Assembly: GCA_026122225.1 (NCBI GenBank)
Contig: JANEZZ010002239.1
Location: 930,001-994,000, forward strand
Origin: Heloderma charlesbogerti
Lineage: Eukaryota; Chordata; Lepidosauria; Squamata; Helodermatidae
Length of the DNA stretch: 64,000 nt
Direction: 5' to 3'
Below the pieces are notes generated by a model. That model did not search any database. It saw only the letters and a list, made by a program, of their open reading frames with translations, and had not been told where the DNA came from. Every line of letters begins with the position of its first letter. The stretch's first letter is position 1. Shown one piece after another: positions 11,358 through 20,934 of this stretch. A program made the translations under genes and the position numbers.

Positions 11358-12819
11358 TGTTACAATGTGTGATGTGACATCACCACAGTGTGTATTTTGC
11401 ACTCCTGTTTCATAATATTGGGGAACGGCAGGGGTGGGGAAACACACAGTATGAAGACAGTACATCACATATGTTACACTAGATGTTATGAGAAAGGAAC
11501 ATGGAGTGAGGACAGCTGTATGGATCTTGTAACACGTAGTTCCACAAAGCAGGCCCAGGGCCAGCCCTGCCATTAGGCACAATAAGGAGGCAGCTGATTT
11601 TAGAAGTCATGTAAGGGCAACAAATTGTTAGTTGTTTAAATTATTATGATTATATTTTTACTCTATCCTAGACAGAAGCACTTGTGGGATTTTTTTTTTT
11701 GCTTGGATGCCAAAATAACTTGGCCAGCCTTGGGTACTATGTACTGTGATTTGGGGAGCGGGGCACAATCTGCTCTTCTGCCTCAGGGAGAAAAATGTCT
11801 TTTTGGCTGGCTGTGAAAGAAGTGGTTACTATTTTGATTTGGCTTGGTTTTGGACTCTGGAGAGGTTTTTAACAGGGTGAATTATATTTATACCTCTTTG
11901 GGGTGCTTGTGCTAAAGAACTTGTCAATTAAAAATAATCCCAGGGGTCTGATGTTTATATTAGTCCTTATAAAACCTGTGGATTTATAAGTGATTGATCT
12001 AAAATTCTGAGAACAATTTGAAATGCTTACTTTTATGCTATCCCCTGTGTCCCTTTGTAGGTTAGTGACTGGGATTAAAATCGCCAAATAACAAATCTTA
12101 AACTGACAGAAGATGAAACATATTAAGCCAATAGCATACTTTCTCTTTTTAGGTTAGAGTGAGAGTGTCTTTTCCTAATGGCCTCTTTTTCTCAGCAAAA
12201 TTAATTTTAAAGTGAAAAAAATAACATGAGGAAAACAAAGATTACTGTGTGGAAAATATATCAATATCAGCAAGAAACATAGTTGATTCTTTTATTGCAT
12301 CAGGTCTGAGTCTTTTTTTTAATAAAGAGACATTCTGGTCAGATGTGAAAAGTCAACATTTACATTTACATTGAGGTAATTTGGGCTATCCATCCCCTAA
12401 CTTCTTTTTCAAGTGCAGAACACAAAATACTAGATCTTTGATTTTTCAGTTCTCCTAAATGGAAGGACAACAGAAAAAGTTTGTATGTTGAAGCCTTTCT
12501 GTACAGGGTTCAAACTTGCAAGCATAAGAGATGCCCAGATAGTCCATGGGCTACTTAAAGATCACAGTCGCTAACCTGTTTCAATAGACAGTACAGGATG
12601 GTTAAAGCTATTTCTGTCCATGCCATTTCCACATGATTTTATCCATAATATTTTTCCATTCTATTTCTGCATTAATTTGCATTTTTTTAAAAAAAATCCT
12701 CTCAAAGTGCACATGTATTTAGAAGTACACAGTAAAAGTGTATTTAAATGCATATTTTCTCTCAAAGTATGTATCTGAAAGCAGATTATGATACATTTAA
12801 ACTGCTGAGAAATGTGTTG
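11358..12819. other. Intron sequence without recognised elements
   Basis: AT-rich with a few short homopolymer runs. Nothing recognised. Confidence 0.5.
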
Positions 12820-13602
12820 TAGAGATGGACAAATCTGTCTGTTTTGGTTTCTCTTAGTTTCTCATTCTTAAGTTCTATTTGTTCTGAACTTCGAGAATCC
12901 CGCCCCCCAAAAAAACAATAGCATGAAAATTTGTATGCATTTTTGTACACATTTCTAATACATGCGTTTGTAATGCAGTTTTGCCTAATATACACATCTA
13001 AGCAAGCCATTTTCCTAATATAATGCATTTCAAATGTTATTTTCATGAATATATGAATTTTTGTCTCTGCACATTCCCTAATATACACATTTGTGTACAC
13101 ATTTTTTGATTGGGAAACTCCATTGCAAAATTGGGAGACATGTACATTTTGCAGGATAACTAATGTTCAGTCTGTGTATTGGTTCAAAAGTATGAAATTA
13201 GGTAAGTTCACATTAAAATACAAGTCAAACACATTTCTCCCTAGGGATGTTATTAAAACAGATCTTATTACAACCATCTGTGTTTTGTGGATTGTCAGGC
13301 GTCTTTCATTCTGTCGTCCACTCATTGACAGAATCAGATTTTATTTTTTTTTAGGGATGTCTGAGAATTTCATTCCACTTACATTTAGGTGCATTAGTTC
13401 TTATTTGCACGTATACCAGTGCATGTTAGTGCAGTCCAAATTCCCCCCCCCAAGTTAGAAATTGGTCCACAAGTCTGTGGAATCTGCATAACTCAAAAAA
13501 AGCCAGTCCACTGCAGAATCCGCAGGTCAGATTTATAGAAATCTGAACTCATTTGAATCCACTGTGAATTTCTCTGACATCCCTATTTCTCCCCCATCCC
13601 TA
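12820..13602. mobile_element. Non-autonomous hAT element, family with TGCAAATTT arrays
   Basis: Ends TAGAGATGGAC and CATCCCTA are inverted repeats. Flanks ATGTGTTG (12812-12819) and CTGTGTTG (13603-13610) form an 8-bp target duplication with one mismatch, the hAT signature. The interior is full of short runs such as TTTGTATGCATTTTTGTACAC and TACACATTTGTGTACACATT. A second element appears nested at 13352-13585. Short ORFs here have no domain. Confidence 0.7.
13352..13585. mobile_element. Nested short TAGGGATGTC hAT MITE
   Basis: TAGGGATGTCTGAGAATTTC at the left pairs with GAATTTCTCTGACATCCCTA at the right, about 18 bp of terminal inverted repeat. The left flank is a T run and the right flank is TTTCTCCC, so the target duplication is uncertain. 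It sits inside the 12820-13602 element. Its right end is the same sequence type as the right end of the palindromic hAT-like family. Confidence 0.6.
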
Positions 13603-13701
13603 CTGTGTTGCAGCATTCAAAGAAGTCAGAAATCTAATGGATAAATTAGACTAAGAAGTCCACACATTAGACTGAGAAATGCAGATCGGGTCATTTCATA
13701 T

Positions 13702-16700
13702 TGTTGTTGTTGTTGTTCAGTCGTTCAGTCGTGTCCGACTCTTCGTGACCCCATGGACCATAGCACGCCAGGCCTTCCTGTCCTGCGCTCTCTCCCGGAG
13801 CGTGCTCAAGTTCATATTCATTGCATCCGTGATGCTATCTAGCCATCTCATCCTCTGCCGTCCCCTTCTCCTTTTGCCTTCAGTCTTTCCCAGCATCAGG
13901 GTTTTTTCCAGGAAGTTTTCTCTTCGCATTAGGTGGCCAAAATATTGGAGCTTCAGCTTCATCATCTGTCCTTCCAATGAGCACTCAGGGTTGATTTCCT
14001 TTAGGATGGACTGATTGGACCTCCTTGCAGTCCAGGGGACTCGTAAGAGTCTTCTCCAGCACCACAGTTCGAAAGCATCAATTCTTCGGCGCTCAGCCTT
14101 CCTTATAGTCCAGCTCTCACAGCCATACATTACTACTGGGAAAACCATAGCTTTGATTAGACGGACCTTTGTCGGCAAGGTGATGTCTCTGCTTCTTACT
14201 ATGCTGTCTAGGTTGGCCATAGCTTTCCTCCCAAGGAGCAAGCGTCTTTTAATTTCATGGCTACAGTCACCGTCTGCGGTGATCTTGGAGCCCAAGAAAG
14301 TAAAATCTGTCACTGCTTCCATTTCTTCCCCTTCTATATGCCAGGAAGTGATGGGGCCAGATGCCATGATCTTCGTTTTTTTAATGTTGAGTTTCAAACC
14401 AGCTTTTGCACTCTCCTCTTTCACCCTCAACAAGAGACTCTTTAGATCCTCTTCGCTTTCTGCCATTAGGGTGGTATTGTCTGCATATCGGAGGTTGTTG
14501 ATAATTCTCCCAGCAATCTTAATTCCGACCTCTGATTCATCCAACCCAGCATTTCTCATGATGTATTCTGCATATAAGTTAAATAAGCAGGGTGACAATA
14601 TGCAGCCTTGTCGTACTCCTTTCCCAATTTTGAACCAATCGGTTGTTCCATGTCTGGTTCTTACTGTTGCTTCTTGACCCTCGTACAGGTTTCTCAGGAG
14701 ACAGGTAAGGTGGTCTGGTACTCCCATCACTTTCAGAATTTGCCACAGTTTGTTGTGATCCACACAATCAAAGGCTTTAGCGTAGTCAATGAAGCAGAAA
14801 TAGACGTTTTTCTGGAATTCTCTTGCTTTCTCCATGATCCAGCGAATGTTGGCGATTTGATCTCTAGTTCCTCTGCCTCTTCGAAACCCAGCCTGTACTT
14901 CTGGTAGTTCTCGGTTCGCATACTGCTGAAGCCTAGCTTGTAGGATTTTGAGCATCACCTTGCTGGCATGTGAAATGAGCGCAATTGTGCGGTAGTTCGA
15001 ACACTCTTTGGCGTTGCCCTTCTTTGGAATTGGAATGTAAACTGACCTTTTCCAGTCTTGTGGCCACTGTTGAGTGTTCCAGATTTGTTGACATATTGAA
15101 TGCAGCACTTTAACAGCATCATCTTTTAGGATTTTAAATAGCTCGGCTGGAATACTGTCATCTCCGCTAGCTTTGTTGTTATTAATGCTTCCTAAGGCCC
15201 ACTTGACTTCACTCTCGAGGATGTCCGGCTCAAGTTCAGTGACCGCACTATCATGGCTATCAGGGACATTCAGATCTTTCCTGTATAGTTCTTCTGTGTA
15301 TTCTTGCCACCTCTTCTTAATCTCATCTGCTTCTGTTAGGTCCCTGCCTTCTTTGTCCTTTATCATGCCCGTCTTTGCACAAAACGTTCCCTTGAGATCT
15401 CCAATTTTCTTGAAGAGATCTCTAGTCTTTCCCATTCTGTTGTTTTCCTCGATTTCTTTGCATTGTTCATTGAAGAAGGCCTTCTTGTCTCTCCTTGCTA
15501 TTCTCTGGAACTCTGCATTCAGTTGGGTATATCTTCCCCTTTCTCCCTTGCTTTTCGCTTCCCTTCTTTCGTGAGCTACTTGTAAAGCCTCATCAGACAG
15601 CCACTTGGCTTTCTTGCATTTCTTTTTCTTTGGGACGGATTGAGTTGCTGCCTCCTGAACAATGTTACGGACCTCCGTCCATAGTTCCTCAGGCACTCTG
15701 TCTATCAGGTCTAATCCCTGAAATCTATTCCTCACCTCCACTGTATATTCATCAGGGATATGATTTAGGTCATACCTGAACGGTTTAGTGGTTTTCCCGA
15801 CGTTCTTCAATTTAAGCCGAAATTTGGCAAGAAGCAGCTCATGATCTGAGCCACAGTCAGCTCCAGGTCTTGTTTTTACTGACTGTATGGAGCTTCTCCA
15901 TCTTTGGCTGCAAAGGACATAATCAATCTGATTTCGATATTGACCATCTGGTGACGTCCATGTGTAGAGTCGCCTCTTGTGCTGTTGGAAAAGAGTGTTT
16001 GCTATGATCAGCATGTTCTCTTGGCAAAACTCTATTAGCTTTTGTCCTGCTTCATTTTGTACACCAAGGCCATGCCTGCCTGTTATCCCGGTGATTTCTT
16101 GACTTCCTACTTTAGCATTCCAATCCCCTATGATGAAGAGGACATCTTTTTTTGGTGTTAGTTCTAGAAGGTGTTGTAGGTCTTCATAGAACCGATCAAC
16201 CTCAGCTTCTTCAGCCTCAGTGGTTGGGGCATAGACTTGAATTACTGTGATGTTGAATGGTTTGCCTTGGATTCGTACTGAGATCATTCTATCATTTTTA
16301 AGATTGTACCCCAGTACTGCTTTTCCCACCCTTTTGTTGACTATGAGTGCTACTCCATTTCTTCTAAGGGATTCTTGCCCACAATAGTAGATATGATGGT
16401 CACCTGAATTAAATTCGCCCATGCCTGTCCATTTTAGTTCGCTGATTCCCAAGATGTCGATGTTCAATCTTGCCATCTCATGTTTGACCACCTCCAGCTT
16501 ACCTTGATTCATTGATCTGACATTCCAGGTTCCTAAACAATATTGTTCTTTACAGCATCGGATTTTCTTTTCACCACCAGACACATCCACAGCTGAGTGT
16601 CCTTTCGGGTTTGGCCCAGCCGCTTCACTCTTTCTGGCGCTACTTGGAAATTCCCTCTGCTCTTCCCCAGTAGCATATTGGACACCTTCCGACCTGAGGG

Positions 16701-16925
16701 GCTCATCTTCCGGCGTCATATCTTTTAGCCTTGTGATACTTTCCATGGGGTTTTCTTGGCAAGAATACTGGAGTGGGTTGCCATTTCCTTCTCCAGTGGA
16801 CCACATTTTGTCAGAACTCTCCGCCATGACCTGTCCGTCTTGGGTGGCCCTGCACGGCATAGCTTATGGCTTCACTGAGTTACGCAAGCCCCTTCGCCAC
16901 AACAAGGCAGTGATCCATGAAGGGG
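13702..16925 (-). mobile_element. Full-length BovB (RTE) LINE with target-site duplication
   Basis: A 3.2-kb minus-strand element. The 5' end is at the right (TTCATGGATCACTGCCTTGT on the minus strand) and the 3' end is at the left, ending in an ACA-repeat tail. CATTTCATAT occurs immediately outside both ends (13692-13701 and 16926-16935). With the preceding GGG the match extends to 13 of 14 bases, a target-site duplication. Length, single ORF and tail agree with BovB, a non-LTR retrotransposon common in squamates and spread by horizontal transfer. It lies in the sense orientation of AGBL4. Confidence 0.95.
13717..16860 (-). CDS. BovB endonuclease-reverse transcriptase, intact frame but YADN at the RT active site
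   Basis: An uninterrupted 1047-residue ORF. An in-frame TAA shortly upstream makes the Met at 16860 the first possible start. The apurinic-type endonuclease lies at about residues 105-345 with TWN (N113), E141, GDWNAK (D246/N248), QIDYVL (D313) and GSDH (338-340), all expected catalytic positions. The reverse transcriptase spans about 545-865, with motif A FIDYAKAFD (D692) and RQGCILSP. The C-terminal region ends KSRTRLND. Residue 795 (codon 14476-14478) is Asn, so the conserved YADD box reads YADN. The second copy at 17367-18627 keeps YADD. Loss of this Asp is expected to abolish polymerisation, so the protein is probably dead despite a perfect frame; a base-calling error is the alternative. 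The product would act in cis on its own RNA. Confidence 0.93.
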   Translation of the reverse strand: MPCRATQDGQVMAESSDKMWSTGEGNGNPLQYSCQENPMESITRLKDMTPEDEPLRSEGVQYATGEEQREFPSSARKSEAAGPNPKGHSAVDVSGGEKKIRCCKEQYCLGTWNVRSMNQGKLEVVKHEMARLNIDILGISELKWTGMGEFNSGDHHIYYCGQESLRRNGVALIVNKRVGKAVLGYNLKNDRMISVRIQGKPFNITVIQVYAPTTEAEEAEVDRFYEDLQHLLELTPKKDVLFIIGDWNAKVGSQEITGITGRHGLGVQNEAGQKLIEFCQENMLIIANTLFQQHKRRLYTWTSPDGQYRNQIDYVLCSQRWRSSIQSVKTRPGADCGSDHELLLAKFRLKLKNVGKTTKPFRYDLNHIPDEYTVEVRNRFQGLDLIDRVPEELWTEVRNIVQEAATQSVPKKKKCKKAKWLSDEALQVAHERREAKSKGERGRYTQLNAEFQRIARRDKKAFFNEQCKEIEENNRMGKTRDLFKKIGDLKGTFCAKTGMIKDKEGRDLTEADEIKKRWQEYTEELYRKDLNVPDSHDSAVTELEPDILESEVKWALGSINNNKASGDDSIPAELFKILKDDAVKVLHSICQQIWNTQQWPQDWKRSVYIPIPKKGNAKECSNYRTIALISHASKVMLKILQARLQQYANRELPEVQAGFRRGRGTRDQIANIRWIMEKAREFQKNVYFCFIDYAKAFDCVDHNKLWQILKVMGVPDHLTCLLRNLYEGQEATVRTRHGTTDWFKIGKGVRQGCILSPCLFNLYAEYIMRNAGLDESEVGIKIAGRIINNLRYADNTTLMAESEEDLKSLLLRVKEESAKAGLKLNIKKTKIMASGPITSWHIEGEEMEAVTDFTFLGSKITADGDCSHEIKRRLLLGRKAMANLDSIVRSRDITLPTKVRLIKAMVFPVVMYGCESWTIRKAERRRIDAFELWCWRRLLRVPWTARRSNQSILKEINPECSLEGQMMKLKLQYFGHLMRRENFLEKTLMLGKTEGKRRRGRQRMRWLDSITDAMNMNLSTLRERAQDRKAWRAMVHGVTKSRTRLND

Positions 16926-16935
16926 CATTTCATAT

Positions 16936-17366
16936 AGGAATTCACAAAGAATGGATTTATAAAGCCTCCCTACTGACAGATGACAGCTACAGCATGCTGA
17001 ATGTTTCTCAAAGGCGGACTTCAGAACAATGGAAAACTGCTGAAAACCATGAACACTCAGCTCACATCCCACGTATTGCTCATGGAAGTACGTTACTCTT
17101 GTGAGTGAAGAATATGGCCCAACATAGCATTTGAACCAGGTCCTAGTGAATAATGATGTGCAAGCCACACTTCTCCAGCTTTTCGAGCATTCCTATTGAA
17201 TCTGAGTGTTTGGTTGGAACATTAAAAAAAGCACAAACTGGTGATGTGCAGCTCCTGCATACCCCTTACCTACCCAGTCCAAAAAAGACTTCACATGGGG
17301 GAAAGGCTCATTACCAAATGGCAGGTACAGCAACGCTTCTTCTTAGCTACAGATTGCTTGCCACGT
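16936..17366. other. Spacer between two BovB copies
   Basis: About 430 bp. Nothing recognised apart from the target-duplication copy at its left edge. Confidence 0.5.
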
Positions 17367-18627
17367 ATTTCACATGCCAGCAAGGTTATGCTCAACATCC
17401 TACAACCTCGGCTTCAGCAGTATGTGAACCAAGAACTACTGGAAGTACAAGCTGGGTTTCAAAGAGGCAGAGGAACTAGAGATCTAATCGCCAACATTCG
17501 CTGGATCATGGAGAAAGCAAGAGAATTCCAGAAAAACATCTATTTCTGTTTCATTGACTACGCTAAAGCCTTTGATTGTGTGGATCACAACAAACTCTGG
17601 CAAATTCTGAAAGAGATGGGAGTACCAGACCACCTTACCTGTCTCCTGAGAAACCTGTACGGGGGTCAAGAAGCAACAATAAGAACCAGACATGGAACGA
17701 CCGATTGGTTCTAAATTGGGAAAGGAGTACAAGGCTGCATATTATTGCCCTGCTTATTTAACTTATATGCAGAGTACATCATGAGAAACGCCGGGTTGGA
17801 TAAATCACAGGTTGGAATTAAGATTGCCGGGAGAATTATCAACAACCTCAGATACGCAGACGATACCACCCTAATGGCAGAAAGCGAAGAGGATCTAAAG
17901 AGCCTCTTGTTGAGGGTGAAAGTGGAGAGTGCAAAAGCTGGTTTGAAACTCCACATTAAAAAAACTAAGATCATGGCATCTGGCCCCATCACTTCCTGGC
18001 ATATAGAAGGGGAAGAAATGGAAGCAGTGACAGATTTTATTTTCTTGGGCTCCAAGATCACCGCAGAAGGTGACTGTAGCCATGAAATTAAAACATGCTT
18101 GCTCCTTGGGAGGAAAGCTATGGCAAACCTAGACAGCATAGTAAGAAGCAGAGACATCATCTTGCCGACAAAGGTCCACATAATCAAAGCTATGGTTTTC
18201 CCAGTAGCAACGTATGGCTGTGAGAGCTGGACTGAAGGCTGAGGACCGAAGAATTGATGCTTTCGAACTGTGGTGCTGGAGAAGACTCTTACGAGTCCCC
18301 TGTACTGCAAGGAGTTTAAATCAGTGAATCCTAAAGGAAATCAACCCTGACTGCTCATTGGAAGGACAGATACTGAAGCTGAAGCTCAAATATTTTGGCC
18401 ACCTAATGCGAAGAGAAAACTCTCTGGAAAAGACCCTGATGCTGGGAAAGATTGAAGGCAAAAGGAGAAGGGGACGACAGAGGATGAGATGGCTAGATAG
18501 CATCACCGATGCAATGAATATGGACTTGAGCACACTCCGGGGGAGAGCGCAGGACAGGAAGGCCTGGCGTGCTATGGTCCATGGGGTCACGAAGAGTCGG
18601 ACATGACTTAACGACTGAACAACAACA
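17367..18627 (+). mobile_element. BovB (RTE) LINE, 5' truncated, opposite orientation
   Basis: Starts at the motif corresponding to SHASKVML in the RT domain (residue 630 of the full copy) and runs to the 3' ACAACAACAA tail. It is broken by a TAA at about 17713 (an A-to-T change turning Lys to stop), a 3-bp loss just after, and a short deletion near 18236 that shifts frame. YADD is intact (about 17858). It sits about 430 bp from, and opposite to, the full-length copy, so the pair could form an inverted repeat of over 1 kb. Confidence 0.92.
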
Positions 18628-18829
18628 AAGTGGTCTCTCCCCACTGCCTGTTACTCCCTCTACTTCCCACTTTTTTTTTTTTTGCTTGGGAAAGCTGTAG
18701 GGGACTGCTTGGGAGAACAGTATAGTGGCAGGGTACAAACGGCATTTTGAGTAGGGCATGGCACGAAGCAGGTTGGACCTTACTCAAAATGAGTCCAGAT
18801 TTTTGAAGCAGAGGGAGTTTGCGTTTCTG

Positions 18830-19588
18830 TAGGGATGTACGAAAGTCACTTACCTTTTTGAAGGGTGACATTCGCAGTGGGGGGGACCCGGGGGAGGCGC
18901 TCTGTCCCTTCCCCTAAAATTCTGTCCAGCCGGCTCCGCTCTGCGGAGATTCTGTGGAGCTGCTGGCCGGGGCCGCCCACAGCTGGACATCCAGCTGCTG
19001 GGCAGCCTGCAGGGATGCAAATGGTGGCTGCTGTAGCTGCCGCCGTTTGCGTCCCTGTATTTTGCCGTGATAGGCATTGTAAATATTTACATAGCCTATC
19101 ACGGCAAGCAAAAAACAAAACAAAACAGCAGACGCAAATGGCGGCGGCTACGGTGGCCACCATTTGCATTCCCTTTTTTTCTCCGTTTTAGCCTACATAA
19201 ATATTTACGTAGGCTATTACGGCAAAAAAAAAAGGGAACGCAAATGGCGGCCGCTGTAGCTGCCGCCATTTGTGTCCTCTGTTTTTGTTGTTTTTGCTTG
19301 CTGTGATAGGCTACGTAAATACTTATGTAGCCTATCACGGCCTCCACAGGGATGCAAATGGCATCCCTGCATTAGCCGTGATAGGTTACGCAATTATTTA
19401 TGTAGCCTATCACGGCTATGATGAGGAAGCGAATGGCGGCTGCAGACGCGGCCTCCATTCACAAGTCAGCGTGGACGGCAGCAGGTAAGTGCTCCATTTT
19501 GCACACCTTTCGTGGGGTGGGGGGTGGGGGCTTCGTTCCGCCATGGATTTCGGGTGGAGATCCGTGGCGGAATTCTCTGACATCCCTA
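18830..19588. mobile_element. Palindromic hAT-like element, copy 1
   Basis: Begins TAGGGATGTACGAAAGTCAC and ends GAATTCTCTGACATCCCTA; flanks CGTTTCTG (18822-18829) and CATTTCTG (19589-19596) are an 8-bp duplication with one CpG-type mismatch. It contains four hairpins on the GATAGGC..GTAAATA..GCCTATC theme, near 19061-19103, 19184-19223, 19302-19341 and 19374-19416. Between them are GCAAATGGCGGC-type hairpins. GGTAAGT-type motifs face outward at both ends. There is no transposase; ORFs inside read the same hairpins in several frames. Confidence 0.82.
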
Positions 19589-19604
19589 CATTTCTGCTCC
19601 TCCA

Positions 19605-19893
19605 TCAGAAGGCTGACACCATTATTTGTTGCTGGTTCCAGATTTTTGAGGGCCCTTGGGCAAGACACCCTCAGTGGCCCCCTCCCTCCGTGAGTCTACC
19701 TTCTCATCACCATTGTCAACAGCTGCTGTTGCCTCTCCTTTCTCATGAAGCAGGCAGGCAGGCAGGCAGTGAGCAAGTGGGCAGTGGCATCTACAGCTCC
19801 TCCTCCTCACCACCATCCATTGTCCAGTGAACAAACAGGTTGTCAATGGGCCTGTGGGGTGTGGGCCCCTACCTACCCTTAATGCCGGCCCTG
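19605..19893 (+). mobile_element. hAT-like repeat ending AATGCCGGCCCTG, copy A
   Basis: Shares GGCAAGACACCCTCA, CTCATCACCATTGTCA and a GTGGGGTGTGGGCCC block with 31640-31982, in the same order and orientation. The right end reads TTAATGCCGGCCCTG, the reverse complement of a CAGGGCCGGC terminus typical of some hAT elements. No coding sequence. Confidence 0.6.
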
Positions 19894-20599
19894 ACTTCTT
19901 TACTAATGATCGCAAGCGATCATTCTGAGGCACGTTTGCCAGTGTTGAGTAGAATTATGGCTTTCCCACCCTTTTAACCTAGGGTATAGATAGCCACACC
20001 AGCCTAATTATCACCCTGACAACTTCACACCTTCCTAGGATCCTCTCCTTTCTTTAGACATAGAGAACTTGAAACTTCTTCCAGTCCCAAGCTGCCAAAA
20101 AAGCTATGCTGTCAGTCGGCTGCTGGGCTTATTACACCATCTGAACCTTGTTTGCATTTGTGTACATTATTGAGACAGCTCTACCAATCCTTCCAGATGC
20201 CTGCAACCTTCATAAAACAAATAAGGCCTACAGTCAGATGGTGGCACATTTCCCAGAACTGTGCCTTCAGCTGGAAAACAGGAATAATGTTACCACATGT
20301 TTTGACTTTTAAAAGATGCAACTACTTGAAGTGGCTTCTAATGCCTTCCTTCAAGTATAAAAAAATAGCAAGAAGGAGGCAATATGGCTGATGCCACAGG
20401 TGGTCATGTGGGAAAAGCAGCATGTTAAAAGTTGTGTAAGTTCCATATTTGTGTAAAGTTCTACCCATAGCCTCATTCTGTATGTGATTTGCATCTGGCA
20501 AGTGTGTGCTTTTATATGGCAGCAGAGGCGTGGGAAGAAGCTGATGAGAGAAAAGGGGGAGAAATAGGTTTGGGGTTCAGGAGGGAAGAAAGATTAAAG
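19894..20599. other. Intron sequence without recognised elements
   Basis: Nothing recognised. Confidence 0.5.
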
Positions 20600-20934
20600 C
20601 AGGGATTTCAAACCACTTGAATTCAATTTTGGAGAAGCTCTTGGGGCCAGATTCCATTAGTGGACAGGGCCAAAGGCCAAGGCTCTGCAGCTAAAAACAA
20701 AAGGGGTGGAACCAAAATACTAAACATACCAGCATATATAAGCTTTAAGCTCTTACTGAGAGTAACTAAGCCTTGGATGAGGCATTTGGACCTTTTAGAA
20801 TGGGGAAAACTGTGCAAAACTGGAACCACTGAACAGTAGGGGAAAATGGGGTGGGGCCAAGGCAAGGGGTGGGGCTATCTGGGGAGCTACAGTTGGGCCA
20901 GATGTGGCCCATGGGCATGAGGTTCAACACCCTG
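20600..20934. mobile_element. hAT (Charlie-like) MITE
   Basis: Begins CAGGGATTTCAAACCACTTG and ends GAGGTTCAACACCCTG, matching CAGGG..TTGAA terminal inverted repeats of Charlie-type hAT elements. Flanks GATTAAAG and GGATAAAG agree at 6 of 8 positions, a plausible 8-bp duplication. Internal only. Confidence 0.65.

Noticed and set aside
13241..13260. A further TAGGGATGTT start as another hAT terminus
   Set aside because: No partner end with a matching 8-bp flank could be found.
14015..15779. Plus-strand ORFs of up to 220 codons opposite the BovB coding region
   Set aside because: They are antisense shadows of the long minus-strand ORF.
18846..19347. Overlapping ORFs of 69-108 codons rich in MIGYVNIYVAYHG-like and NANGG-like peptides, repeated in every palindromic element
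   Set aside because: The peptides are translations of the hairpins themselves (GATAGGCTACGTAAATATT and GCAAATGGCGG). They appear on both strands and in several frames with no common start, so they are by-products.
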